Origin: Kiritimatiellia bacterium | GTDB taxonomy: Bacteria > Verrucomicrobiota > Kiritimatiellia > UBA8416 > SLMC01 | Assembly (NCBI GenBank): GCA_007134465.1 | Contig: SLKS01000223.1 | Location: forward strand, 1-40,957 | Reading direction: 5' to 3' | DNA length: 40,957 nucleotides | Shown: positions 15,664-24,325 of the stretch, piece after piece | Position numbering within the stretch: the first letter of the stretch is position 1 | Layout: the number at the start of each line of letters is the position of its first letter | Notes under the pieces: generated by a model | What the model was told of the DNA's origin: nothing | The model's database searches: none | Seen by the model: only the letters and a program-made list of their open reading frames with translations | Program-made: the position numbers and the translations under genes

Positions 15664-17814
15664 ATGACGCAAGTTGAATTGTCGAATTTCATTTGGTCGG
15701 TGGCGGACTTGATACGGGGTCCGTACCGCCCGCCGCAGTACGAACGCGTGATGCTGCCCCTGACGGTGTTGCGCCGGTTCGACTGTGTCCTGGCGGACAC
15801 GAAGCCGGCCGTGCTCAAGCGATACAGGCAGCTTGAGGGCGGGAAGGTCAAGAACCTGGACCCGATTCTGAACAAAGTGGCGGGGAACGGGACGGACATC
15901 GGATTCCATAATCACAGCGAACTGGATTTCGAGAAGCTCAAGGGCGAGCCGGACGCCATCGCGCTGAACCTCATGCAGTACATCAAGGGGTTTTCGGCCA
16001 ACGTTCGCGACATTTTTCTGGAATATTTCGAGTTTCAGGCCGAAATCGAAAAGCTCGAAGAGGCGAACCGCCTGTATCTGGTCGTTCAGAAGTTCGCAGA
16101 CATAAACATGCATCCCGACGTTGTGGACAACATTCACATGGGGATGATCTTCGAGGACCTGATCCGGCGGTTCAACGAAGCGGCGAACGAGACGGCCGGC
16201 GATCATTTCACCCCGCGCGAAGTCGTCCGCCTGATGGTGAATCTTCTGCTGGAGCCGGATTCGGATGTGTTCAAGCGCGGCGTGATCAAAACCATGCTCG
16301 ACCCGGCGTGCGGCACGGGCGGCATGCTCGCGGTGTCGCAGAACTGGATTCACGATCACAACCACGGCGCGACGCTCGTCGTCCATGGTCAGGACTACAA
16401 CAAGCGCGCGTATGCCATCGCCGCTTCGGACATGCTCATCAAGGGACACAAGAACAGCCGGATCGAGTTTGGAAACACGTTGATTGACGATAAGTTCCCG
16501 GATATCCGCTTCGATTATTTCCTGGCCAATCCGCCGTTTGGCGTGAACTGGGAGACGGAACGGAAAAGAATCGGCGAAGAACACAAGAAGAAGGGCTACG
16601 ACGGGCGATTCGGTCCGGGTTTGCCACGCGTCAGCGACGGCGCGCTGCTGTTCCTGCTTCACATGGCCTCCAAGTTCCAGGCGTACGAACCGGACAACCC
16701 CGAGAAGCAAGGCAGCCGGCTCGGGATCGTGTTCAACGGGTCGCCCCTCTTTACCGGCGGCGCCGGATCCGGCGAAAGTGAAATCCGGCGCTGGATCATC
16801 CAAAACGATTGGCTGGAGGCCATCGTCGCACTGCCCGAGAGCATGTTCTACAACACGGGGATCGGGACCTACCTGTGGGTGGTGACGAACCGTAAGGAGA
16901 AGCACCGTGCAGGCAAAATCCAGTTGATCGACGCGCGCGAGCGTTGGGCCCCGATGCGGCGTTCTCTGGGGGACAAGCGCCGCTACATTCCGGATGATAT
17001 GCTCGACCTGATTTCGAAGGAACATGGCGCATTCGCATCGGGCGAAACGTGCAAAATCTTTGACAACGAAGATTTCGGGTTTCGGCGTATTACAGTCGAG
17101 CGTCCTCTGCGCTTAAGCTTTCAGATCACACCCGAACGCCGGGAACAGTTTCTGGACCAATGTCCGCACCTGCTCGACTTGTTGCGAACGATCGAGGGAG
17201 AATTGGGGGCGGAGCGCTATGACGACTGGAACGAGGTCGCCGACCGCGTAGACGAGGCCGTCCAGTCCGAGGATGGCAAATGGACGGCCAAGGAGAAGGC
17301 CTTCTTCCGCGCCGTGTTCACGAGCACCGATCCCGAGTGCGTACCCGTCATCAAGAAGGCGAGCAAGAGCCTGCCTGCGACAGCGAAGGAACTGATTCGG
17401 CAGCGCACAAAAGCGACGGGGATGTCCAAGAGCGAACTGGCCCGCGTGTACGGGTATAGCGACGGAGGGTCGGCCTCCGTGCCGACCTCAAGAGGCGCGG
17501 GTGGAACCGCGCCCTCCAGCGGCGTGATTCAGTTCGAAGCAGACACGAAACTGCGCGACTTCGAGAACGTGCCGCTGAAGGAACCCATCGAGAGGTTCTT
17601 CCTGCGCGAGGTCCGGCCCTACATGGCCGACGCATGGATCAGCGACGCCGTGATCGACGACGGCGATAACGGCGTCGGCAAGGTCGGGTTCGAGATCAAC
17701 TTCAACCGCTACTTCTACCGTTACGAGCCGCCGCGGCCGTTGGAAGAAATCGACGCCGAACTTGAGGCTGTTGAAAAGCGTATTGTTCAGCTTTTGAGCA
17801 AGGTAACCGAATGA
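15664..17814 (+). CDS. hsdM: Type I restriction-modification system, DNA N6-adenine methyltransferase subunit
   Basis: Predicted 716-residue HsdM. It has the N-terminal helical HsdM domain, then the SAM-binding motif I DPACGTGG (213-220) and the catalytic NPPFG (289-293) of N6-adenine methylases, and a C-terminal helical tail that contacts HsdS. With HsdS it methylates host recognition sites; with HsdR it forms the restriction complex. It starts 15 bases after the nuclease gene and overlaps hsdS by ATGA. Oddity: codons 601-618 (17464-17517) are a complete 54-base palindromic repeat, giving a Gly/Ser/Pro/Thr-rich linker in a region otherwise typical of HsdM. The protein is longer than the usual 500-550 residues because of an extended C-terminal part. 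Confidence 0.95.
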   Translation: MTQVELSNFIWSVADLIRGPYRPPQYERVMLPLTVLRRFDCVLADTKPAVLKRYRQLEGGKVKNLDPILNKVAGNGTDIGFHNHSELDFEKLKGEPDAIALNLMQYIKGFSANVRDIFLEYFEFQAEIEKLEEANRLYLVVQKFADINMHPDVVDNIHMGMIFEDLIRRFNEAANETAGDHFTPREVVRLMVNLLLEPDSDVFKRGVIKTMLDPACGTGGMLAVSQNWIHDHNHGATLVVHGQDYNKRAYAIAASDMLIKGHKNSRIEFGNTLIDDKFPDIRFDYFLANPPFGVNWETERKRIGEEHKKKGYDGRFGPGLPRVSDGALLFLLHMASKFQAYEPDNPEKQGSRLGIVFNGSPLFTGGAGSGESEIRRWIIQNDWLEAIVALPESMFYNTGIGTYLWVVTNRKEKHRAGKIQLIDARERWAPMRRSLGDKRRYIPDDMLDLISKEHGAFASGETCKIFDNEDFGFRRITVERPLRLSFQITPERREQFLDQCPHLLDLLRTIEGELGAERYDDWNEVADRVDEAVQSEDGKWTAKEKAFFRAVFTSTDPECVPVIKKASKSLPATAKELIRQRTKATGMSKSELARVYGYSDGGSASVPTSRGAGGTAPSSGVIQFEADTKLRDFENVPLKEPIERFFLREVRPYMADAWISDAVIDDGDNGVGKVGFEINFNRYFYRYEPPRPLEEIDAELEAVEKRIVQLLSKVTE
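17464..17517. repeat. 54-base palindromic repeat inserted in frame in hsdM
   Basis: The outer arms GGAGGG (17464-17469) and CCCTCC (17512-17517) enclose two hairpins: GGTCGGC/GCCGACC (17468-17474/17481-17487) and GGCGCGG/CCGCGCC (17494-17500/17507-17513). The length of exactly 18 codons keeps the hsdM frame. It encodes only Gly, Ser, Ala, Val, Pro, Thr and Arg, a flexible linker. Confidence 0.7.
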
Positions 17815-19325
17815 CCATTCCGCGGACAAAGCCATTTAAGGCGGGCTTCGCCCGCAACCCAACGGCCTTCGGCCGAGATTCCTCGCAAGCTCGGAATGAC
17901 AAAATCCAGGGTGCCACGCTAAAACAGTCCGTCATCCCGAGCCTGCGAGGGATCTCGCCGAAGGCGCAAAAACATACACGCAATAACGTATATCTTCACC
18001 GGAAAGGCTTTAAATCGGCATGGAACGGGGTCAGGTTCAAATACCTGGCCGATGTCCGAAAAGGGCGTCTGCCGTACACTGCGGAATCATCCTCTGGCGA
18101 CGCTTTGCCATATCTTTCTATGGAGTATCTCAGGGGGCAAACTGACGAGCCGTCTTTCGCAGCAGCCCGAGAGGACAGTGTTGTTGCCGAAGATGGCGAT
18201 TCACTGCTCCTCTGGGACGGGGCAAACGCTGGCGAGTTTCTTCGGGCGCGCCGAGGCGTGGTCTCCTCGACAGCGGCGCTTGTGTCTCCAAGAGAGGTTG
18301 ACGGCGAGTTTTTGTATTGGACTTGCAAAGGCCATGAACGCTACGTGAGAGCAGAGACTGTCGTCATGGGTATTCCTCATGTCAATGGAGAGTTTCTGGA
18401 CAACCTTGTTCTCCGTGTGCCCCCCATATCCACGCAGAAGGCAATAGCCCACTATCTGTGCCGGGAAACGGCCCGCATAGACGACCTGATCGCCGAAAAG
18501 GAAAAGATGCTCAAGCTTTTGGAAGAGAAGCGAACGGCGCTAATTTCGCGCGCGGTGACGAAAGGCATTGACCCGAATGTGAGGATGCGCCCATCGGGAG
18601 TGGAACTTGTGCGGAGCATTCCGGAACATTGGAAAATCATCCGGCTGAAACACTTGGCAGAAATATACTATGGATTGAGTCAACCGCCCGAATATCGGAA
18701 TGACGGCATCGCGTTTGTGCGCGCCACGAACGTAAAGAGAGGTCGAATCGTAGCCGAAGGACTCGTTTTCGTGGAGGAGGCGGACTTGCCTTCATCGCGA
18801 GTGATTCGCCTACATGAAGGCGATATCATCGTGGTGCGGAGTGGTGCGTACACGGGCGATTCAGGCCTAGTAACGAAGGAATGGCGCAGATCAGTCGCCG
18901 GATACGATATGGTGTTGCGCTTCGGCGCCTCGGTCGAGCCAGAGTTTGTGCAATATGCGCTTCTTTCCCCTTATGTTTTGAACTATCAGATTGACCCCCT
19001 TTGCATCCGTGCGGCACAACCTCACCTGAACGCCGAGGAACTGGGCGACGTTGCGATTTTGCTCCCTTCCCGTCAAGAACAACAGGCAATTGTGGACTTC
19101 GTGCGGCCTATTCTTGCCGAGATGGATGACCTGATTGTCGTATTGCGCGATTCTCTCCGCCTTCTCGGCGAGCGCCGGACGACCCTCGTTTCCGCTGCGG
19201 TAACGGGACGGATTGACATCCCCGCCACGCCTGACTACCCCGAGTTCGGCGGTCGGGCCGCATTGCCGCTGGCGGCGGAGGGGCGGGCGGAGTATGGCAG
19301 CGCCATGGTAAAGAACAAGCATTGA
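17811..19325 (+). CDS. hsdS: Type I restriction-modification system, DNA specificity subunit
   Basis: Predicted 504-residue HsdS, which picks the DNA sequence recognised by the complex. Two target-recognition domains are visible (about 70-205 and 265-440), each followed by the conserved helical spacer: VPPISTQKAIAHYLCRETARIDDLI…LLEEKRTALISRAVTKG, and LPSRQEQQAIVDFVRPILAEMDDLI…LGERRTTLVSAAVTG. The WNGVRFKYLADVRKG at about 70 and HWKIIRLKHLAEIYYG start each domain in the usual way. The start overlaps the hsdM stop (ATGA). Oddity: residues about 10-52 are encoded by palindromic intergenic-type repeats, so the normal N-terminus has been lengthened or rebuilt. The C-terminal tail (GGRAALPLAAEGRAEYG) is low-complexity. 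Confidence 0.92.
   Translation: MTIPRTKPFKAGFARNPTAFGRDSSQARNDKIQGATLKQSVIPSLRGISPKAQKHTRNNVYLHRKGFKSAWNGVRFKYLADVRKGRLPYTAESSSGDALPYLSMEYLRGQTDEPSFAAAREDSVVAEDGDSLLLWDGANAGEFLRARRGVVSSTAALVSPREVDGEFLYWTCKGHERYVRAETVVMGIPHVNGEFLDNLVLRVPPISTQKAIAHYLCRETARIDDLIAEKEKMLKLLEEKRTALISRAVTKGIDPNVRMRPSGVELVRSIPEHWKIIRLKHLAEIYYGLSQPPEYRNDGIAFVRATNVKRGRIVAEGLVFVEEADLPSSRVIRLHEGDIIVVRSGAYTGDSGLVTKEWRRSVAGYDMVLRFGASVEPEFVQYALLSPYVLNYQIDPLCIRAAQPHLNAEELGDVAILLPSRQEQQAIVDFVRPILAEMDDLIVVLRDSLRLLGERRTTLVSAAVTGRIDIPATPDYPEFGGRAALPLAAEGRAEYGSAMVKNKH
17841..17965. repeat. GCGGGC hairpin plus 36-base imperfect inverted repeat inside the hsdS N-terminus
   Basis: GCGGGCTTCGCCCGC (17841-17855) is followed by a long inverted repeat. 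The left arm at 17865-17900 begins GCCTTCGGCCGAGATTCC, and the right arm at 17931-17965 ends GGGATCTCGCCGAAGGC. The arms match with about five mismatches and one indel across 35-36 bases, with a 30-base spacer. All of it is translated within hsdS. Confidence 0.7.
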
Positions 19326-19384
19326 CGGAGCACGAGCCTGCTTGGCGGGCGCGCGGACGGCGGGATCGAGCCAGAAAGGACGCC

Positions 19385-20545
19385 ATGCAATTCAAACGCT
19401 TGAAGCTGAGGAACTGGCGGAACTTCGTCAACGTCGACATCGACATCGGACAACGGCTCTTTCTGACCGGCCCAAACGCGAGCGGGAAATCCAACATGCT
19501 TGACGTCTTCCGGTTCTTGCGAGACATCGCGAAAACAGGCGGCGGGTTGCAGCAGGCTGTCAGGGAACGCGGGGGGCTGTCGAAGATTCGCTGTCTCGCG
19601 GCGCGCCGATACCCGGATGTCGAAATCGAAGTCGCGCTTTATGACGACTCCGAGTCGCCAGCCGTGCAGTGGCGGTACGGGTTGGGGCTTCGGCAGGAAT
19701 CTCGTGGACAGCGGCGTGTGCTGCTCTCCTATGAACGCGTCTGGAAGGACGACCGAATGCTTCTAAATCGGCCTGCGGACAATGAGGAAGATCGGCGCGA
19801 CGAAGTGCGCCTGACGCAGACTCATCTTGAGCAGATCAACTCCAACGTGGCTTTCCGTTCGGTTGCCGGCGCGTTCGAGAAGGTGCTTTATCTTCACCTG
19901 GTGCCCCAACTTCTGAAACATCCCGAATTGGCCAATCGCGACGCAGCGGGAGAAGATCCGTTCGGCATACGTTTTCTTGAGCGTGTGATGATAACGCCGG
20001 AGAAGACGCGGCGATCGCGGCTAAAGAAGATTGAACAGGCGCTTCGGATTGCGGTTCCCGAATTGAAAGACCTGTCGGATATGCGCGACGAGCGCGGGTT
20101 TCCACATCTGGAGGCGCTTTACGAACACTGGCAGCCTCATGGGGGACGGCAGCGCGAGGACCAGTTCTCGGACGGGACACTGCGACTGATCGGTCTGCTG
20201 TGGACTTTGCTTGATGGCGATGCACTGCTTCTTCTGGAGGAGCCGGAGCTTTCGCTGCACGCTCAGATTGTGACGCGCCTGCCTGCCCTTATCTGGAAAC
20301 TTCAAAGGGGCAAAGGGCGGCAGGCGCTTGTTTCATCGCACAGCGCAGAGCTTTTTGGCGACAAGGGGATCAAACCGTCGGAGGTCGCGCTCTTGCGCCC
20401 GCGCGGAGCCGAGGGAACCGTCGTGGAGCTGGCGTCGGAGAAGGAAGACGTGCGCCTCCTGCTTGAAGGGGGCATGACCATCGCCGACGCCGTACTCCCC
20501 ATGACCGCGCCGGCAAATATCGAACAGTTGACGCTCTTCGAATGA
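19385..20545 (+). CDS. AAA15/OLD-type ATPase (ABC-like ATPase) embedded in the type I operon
   Basis: Predicted 386-residue SMC/RecF-like ATPase. It opens MQFKRLKLRNWRNF, typical of the AAA15/AAA21 family; the Walker A is GPNASGKS (29-36). The signature-like block is around FSDGTLRLIGLLWTLLDG, Walker B/D-loop is LLLLEEPELSLH (about 281-292), and a switch His follows in SSHSAE. ATG 19385 has AAAGGA just upstream; an open frame from TTG 19322 overlapping hsdS would add 21 unlikely residues. It overlaps the next gene by ATGA. ATPases of this kind partner with TOPRIM-type nucleases in OLD, Gabija and PARIS (AriA). Here the pair sits between hsdS and hsdR. The inferred role is a guard or effector that works with or watches the restriction enzyme. 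Confidence 0.85.
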   Translation: MQFKRLKLRNWRNFVNVDIDIGQRLFLTGPNASGKSNMLDVFRFLRDIAKTGGGLQQAVRERGGLSKIRCLAARRYPDVEIEVALYDDSESPAVQWRYGLGLRQESRGQRRVLLSYERVWKDDRMLLNRPADNEEDRRDEVRLTQTHLEQINSNVAFRSVAGAFEKVLYLHLVPQLLKHPELANRDAAGEDPFGIRFLERVMITPEKTRRSRLKKIEQALRIAVPELKDLSDMRDERGFPHLEALYEHWQPHGGRQREDQFSDGTLRLIGLLWTLLDGDALLLLEEPELSLHAQIVTRLPALIWKLQRGKGRQALVSSHSAELFGDKGIKPSEVALLRPRGAEGTVVELASEKEDVRLLLEGGMTIADAVLPMTAPANIEQLTLFE

Positions 20546-21165
20546 AACAGCCGATACCAATCTACCTGGCCGTGGAGGACGAACTCAGCGAGTGGGTTGT
20601 TCGGCGGGTTCTGTCCGGTCGCAAAGATCGCTTCGTTGTTGGGCCTGTGTTCGGCCGGTCTGGCTTTGGCTACCTCAAGAAGCAGACCCTGGCCTTCAAC
20701 AACGCCGCCAAGGGATGTCCCTTTTTGCTCTTGACCGACCTCGACAAATACGCCTGCCCGCCCGAACTGCTTGCCGATTGGCTGCCTGTTGAAAAACAGA
20801 GGTTCTTTCTGCTGCGCGTTGCGGTTCGGGAGGTCGAAAGCTGGTTGCTCGGCGACGCGCTTGGACTGGGGCGTTTTCTCAGGCTGCGCGCATCTCCAGC
20901 CGTCTCGGATCCCGAGTCGTTGCAAGATCCGAAGCAGGAAGTGCTAGCCTGTGCGTATCGCTCTCCGAACAGGATAATGCGGGAATCTTTGGTCTGGCGA
21001 GACGAAGGCTCCGGACGGCTCTATCAAGGCCCAGACTACAACGGCACGTTATCGCGCTTTGTGAAAGGCTCGTGGAATCTCAGCGCCGCGAAACGCAAAT
21101 GCCGTAGCCTCGCCAAACTGTGCAAGGCCGTCGAACGGCTTGAAGCGGAGTACGAAAAGATATGA
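20542..21165 (+). CDS. TOPRIM/DUF4276-like protein partnered with the AAA15 ATPase
   Basis: Predicted 207 residues. Features of a small TOPRIM-like fold are an acidic residue after the first strand (YLAVEDE, Glu12/Glu14), LLLTDLDKY with an Asp-x-Asp pair at 66-68, and REVESWLLGD (96-105), a motif I associate with DUF4276/DUF4435-like and OLD-type nuclease partners. The C-terminal part is basic (…SAAKRKCRSLAKLCKAVERL), possibly DNA-binding. The start overlaps the ATPase stop (ATGA), and its stop overlaps the hsdR start (ATGA), so it is firmly within the operon. By analogy with PARIS AriB it may be a nuclease released or activated by the ATPase. The exact family and activity are not certain. 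Confidence 0.65.
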   Translation: MKQPIPIYLAVEDELSEWVVRRVLSGRKDRFVVGPVFGRSGFGYLKKQTLAFNNAAKGCPFLLLTDLDKYACPPELLADWLPVEKQRFFLLRVAVREVESWLLGDALGLGRFLRLRASPAVSDPESLQDPKQEVLACAYRSPNRIMRESLVWRDEGSGRLYQGPDYNGTLSRFVKGSWNLSAAKRKCRSLAKLCKAVERLEAEYEKI

Positions 21166-24100
21166 CAGGCTCCCACACAGAACAGCCTTTTGAATCTCTG
21201 ATCGAGGCGCATCTCCTTGCCCATGGGTGGGAGCCTGTGCCAAGCACAGGCTACGACCGCGCGCGGGGACTGTTCTCGGAAATAGCGCTCGATTTTCTCC
21301 GTACAACGCAGGCGAAAAAGTGGGGAAAATTGGAGAAGCTGCACGGCGAGCATACCGGCGAGATTGTACTGTCCGACCTGTGCCGGATGCTCGACAAGCT
21401 GGGGTGCCTGACCGTGATCCGGCACGGGTTCAAGTGTTACGGACAGCTTCTGCGGGTGGCGTTCTACCGGCCGGCGCATGGAATGAACCCGGAAGCGGCT
21501 AAGCTCTACCAGGCGAACCGGCTAGGCGTGACCCGGCAATTGCATTTCAGCGAGCGGCATCCCGAATACTCGGTGGACATGGTTCTGAGCCTGAACGGCA
21601 TCCCCCTGGCGACCGCCGAACTGAAGAATCCGATGACCGGTTCAACGGTGGAGGATGCCCAAAAGCAATATCGGAGCGAGCGTCGGGATCCGCATGAGCT
21701 GCTTTTGGCCTTCAAGCGGCGGACGCTGGTTCATTTCGCGGTGGATACGGAGCGCGTGGCGATGACCACGAAGCTCGCAGGCAGCGCAACCGCGTTCCTG
21801 CCGTTCAACTGCGGATTCAGGGACGGCGCGGGAAATCCGCCAGACGAGGCGGGCATGAAACATCGCACGGCATACCTGTGGGAGGACGTGTGGGCGCGGG
21901 ACACCTGGCTGGACATCGTGGGCCGGTTTGTCCATCTCCAGCTTGAAGAGCGTCGCACGGACGAGGGCGAGACCATCAAGAAGGAAGTGATGGTATTTCC
22001 CCGTTACCATCAGCTCGATGCGGTTCGGGTGCTTGAGCAGGCCGCGCGCGAAGAGGGGCCGGGACACAACTATCTTGTCGAACACTCCGCCGGGAGCGGC
22101 AAGAGCAATACGATCGCCTGGCTCGCGCACCGGTTGTGCAGTCTGCATGACGAGAAAGACCAGAAGGTCTTCGATACGGTGGTGGTGATCAGCGACCGCC
22201 GGGTTCTCGACCGGCAGTTGCAGGATACGATCTATCAGTTCGACCACAAGCAGGGCGTAGTGCAGAAGATAGACAAGGACTCGCGGCAGCTCGCGGAGGC
22301 GCTGAGTTCCGGTGTTCCCGTGGTGATCACGACCTTGCAGAAATTCCCTTTTGTGACCCGGCAGCTCGCAAAGATCGCGGAGGAAGCAGGCGAAGGCGGC
22401 AACGGGCTGCTTCCGAAGCGGCGCTATGCCGTGATTATCGACGAAGCGCACAGTTCCCAGAGCGGCGAGGGCGCGGCCGAAATGAAGGAAGTGCTGGGGG
22501 GCGAGACGCTGCGGGAGAAGGTGGCGAGGGAAGCCGAAGGCGAGAAGATCGAAGACTACGAGAAGGAAATTCTCCGCGCGATTGCCCGTCGCGGACGCCA
22601 GGAGCACATCAGCTTCTTCGCCTTCACGGCCACCCCGAAGCACAAGACTTTCGGAGTGTTCGGCCGAAACGGGAAGCCTTCCCACAGGTACACGATGCGG
22701 CAAGCGATCGAAGAAGGCTTCATCATGGACGTTTTGAAACACTACACGACGTACAAGACGTATTACCGTCTATTGAAGTCGTGCGAGGACGATCCGAACG
22801 TGGTGCGGAAGAAAGCGGCCAAGGCGCTTGCGCGCTTCATGCGCCTGCACCCCCACAACATTGCGCAGAAGACCGAAGTGATGCTGGAGCATTTCCGGTC
22901 GCAGACGCGGCACAAGATCGGGGGGCGCGCAAAGGCGATGGTTGCGACCGGATCGCGCCTGGAGGCCGTGCGGTACAAGCAGAGCTTCGACCGGTATATC
23001 AAGGAGAAAGGCTACAAGGGAATCAAGGCGCTGGTGGCCTTCTCGGGCGTCGTGAAGGACGACAAAGTCGAGGGCAAGACGTACACCGAAGAACAGATGA
23101 ACGACGGCATTCGGGAAAGCCAGTTGCCGGACAAGTTCGCCACATCCGAGTATCAGGTTCTGCTTGTCGCCGAGAAATACCAGACTGGCTTCGACCAGCC
23201 CTTGCTGCACACGATGTATGTTGACCGTCGGCTGGCGGGCATCCAGGCTGTGCAAAGCCTTTCAAGATTGAACCGCATGCATCCGTTGAAGGAGGACACG
23301 TTCATTCTCGATTTCGTCAACGACCGCAAGGAAATCTTTCGGGCGTTTCAGGATTATTACGAGGGGGCCGAGCCCGGCGAGGAGCCGCAACCGGCAAAGC
23401 TCTACGAGATCGAGGCGGATCTGAACGAGTCGGCTCTGTACACGGGCGGCGATGTGGAGTCGTTCTGCCAAGTGTTTTTCTTGGCGAAACGTCGGTCCAG
23501 CCCTGGCGACCATGCGCGAATGGAAGCGGCGCTCGAACCGTCCGTCGAGCGGTTCAAGAAGATGAAGGAAGAAGACGACGAAGCGGCCGAAACGCTACGC
23601 GCCAAGATTCAGACCTTTCGCAGCCTCTACGGCTATCTGGCGCAGATTATGCCGTTTCAGGATTCAGACCTCGAGAAGCTGTATACATTCCTGCGTTTCC
23701 TGAGCGCGAAGCTGCCGAAACGCGGGTCTGGACCGGAGTACGATTTCGACGACGAGGTCCGGCTGGAGTTCTACCGGCTGCAGAAAATCAGCGAAGGCTC
23801 GATTGCGCTCAAGTCCGGGTACGGTAATGCCCTGAAAGGCCCTGTGGACGTTGGAACCCGCGTTGTGCGGGAAACGCCCATGGAACTTTCGAGGCTCATA
23901 GACCTGCTGAACGAGCGTTTCGGCACCGATTTCACCGATGCGGATCAGCTTTACTTCGACCAAATTCGCCAAGCCGCCGTTCAAAGCGAAGATTTGCGCC
24001 AAGCCGCCGAAGCGAACCCTCTGGACAAATTTCAAATCCTGTTCCGCAACATTCTACAGTCTCTGGTTGTAGACCGAATGGAACAGAACGAGGAATTGAC

Positions 24101-24242
24101 GGCCAAGGTTTTGAACGACGATGCCTTCCAAAATCTGGTCTCGCGCTGGCTGGGCGAGGAAGTGTACCGAAAGCTGCTTGACCGCGCTTTGCCGTCGGAC
24201 AAAGCGCGCGCATCCTACGCCCGTTCCCCGATGGGCGTATAG
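21162..24242 (+). CDS. hsdR: Type I restriction-modification system, restriction/translocase subunit
   Basis: Predicted 1026-residue HsdR. The N-terminal endonuclease domain has the PD-(D/E)XK pattern SVDMVL (Asp139) … AELKNP (Glu153-x-Lys155). The superfamily 2 translocase motor follows with Walker A SAGSGKSN (309-316), DEAH (427-430), FTATP (488-492) and later motifs (…YQTGFDQPLLHTMYVDRRL…QSLSRLNR). A C-terminal helical region binds the methylase core. It pulls DNA past the complex and cuts unmodified DNA at a distance. The start overlaps the preceding gene by ATGA. The last codons run into DNA that, on the other strand, encodes a citrate synthase C-terminus, so the final residues may be derived from that junction. 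The enzyme otherwise appears intact. Confidence 0.95.
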   Translation: MTGSHTEQPFESLIEAHLLAHGWEPVPSTGYDRARGLFSEIALDFLRTTQAKKWGKLEKLHGEHTGEIVLSDLCRMLDKLGCLTVIRHGFKCYGQLLRVAFYRPAHGMNPEAAKLYQANRLGVTRQLHFSERHPEYSVDMVLSLNGIPLATAELKNPMTGSTVEDAQKQYRSERRDPHELLLAFKRRTLVHFAVDTERVAMTTKLAGSATAFLPFNCGFRDGAGNPPDEAGMKHRTAYLWEDVWARDTWLDIVGRFVHLQLEERRTDEGETIKKEVMVFPRYHQLDAVRVLEQAAREEGPGHNYLVEHSAGSGKSNTIAWLAHRLCSLHDEKDQKVFDTVVVISDRRVLDRQLQDTIYQFDHKQGVVQKIDKDSRQLAEALSSGVPVVITTLQKFPFVTRQLAKIAEEAGEGGNGLLPKRRYAVIIDEAHSSQSGEGAAEMKEVLGGETLREKVAREAEGEKIEDYEKEILRAIARRGRQEHISFFAFTATPKHKTFGVFGRNGKPSHRYTMRQAIEEGFIMDVLKHYTTYKTYYRLLKSCEDDPNVVRKKAAKALARFMRLHPHNIAQKTEVMLEHFRSQTRHKIGGRAKAMVATGSRLEAVRYKQSFDRYIKEKGYKGIKALVAFSGVVKDDKVEGKTYTEEQMNDGIRESQLPDKFATSEYQVLLVAEKYQTGFDQPLLHTMYVDRRLAGIQAVQSLSRLNRMHPLKEDTFILDFVNDRKEIFRAFQDYYEGAEPGEEPQPAKLYEIEADLNESALYTGGDVESFCQVFFLAKRRSSPGDHARMEAALEPSVERFKKMKEEDDEAAETLRAKIQTFRSLYGYLAQIMPFQDSDLEKLYTFLRFLSAKLPKRGSGPEYDFDDEVRLEFYRLQKISEGSIALKSGYGNALKGPVDVGTRVVRETPMELSRLIDLLNERFGTDFTDADQLYFDQIRQAAVQSEDLRQAAEANPLDKFQILFRNILQSLVVDRMEQNEELTAKVLNDDAFQNLVSRWLGEEVYRKLLDRALPSDKARASYARSPMGV

Positions 24243-24325
24243 GGCGTTTCCGGCGGGCCGACGTAAAGCTGGCGGGGGCGGCCGATACGCGTTTTCGGGT
24301 TGTCCAGAATTTCCTTATGTTGGGC
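24215..24325 (-). pseudogene. gltA: C-terminal remnant of a citrate synthase gene
   Basis: Thirty-six codons and a TAG stop on the minus strand read AQHKEILDNPKTRIGRPRQL followed by YVGPPETPYTPIGERA. This fits the C-terminal tail of citrate synthases (…RPRQ-x-Y-x-G…Y-x-PI-x-ER). Upstream of codon 1 the similarity stops and palindromic repeats begin; no other part of the gene is in the window. The remnant overlaps the 3' end of hsdR by 28 bases. I read this as the scar of an insertion/deletion that brought in the restriction operon. The family call is from memory of the motif and not from a search. Confidence 0.6.

Noticed and set aside
19322-19384. TTG start for the ATPase overlapping hsdS
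   Set aside because: ATG 19385 has a good AAAGGA site and begins the family's usual N-terminus (MQFKRLKLRNW); the extra 21 residues are basic and unlike the family.
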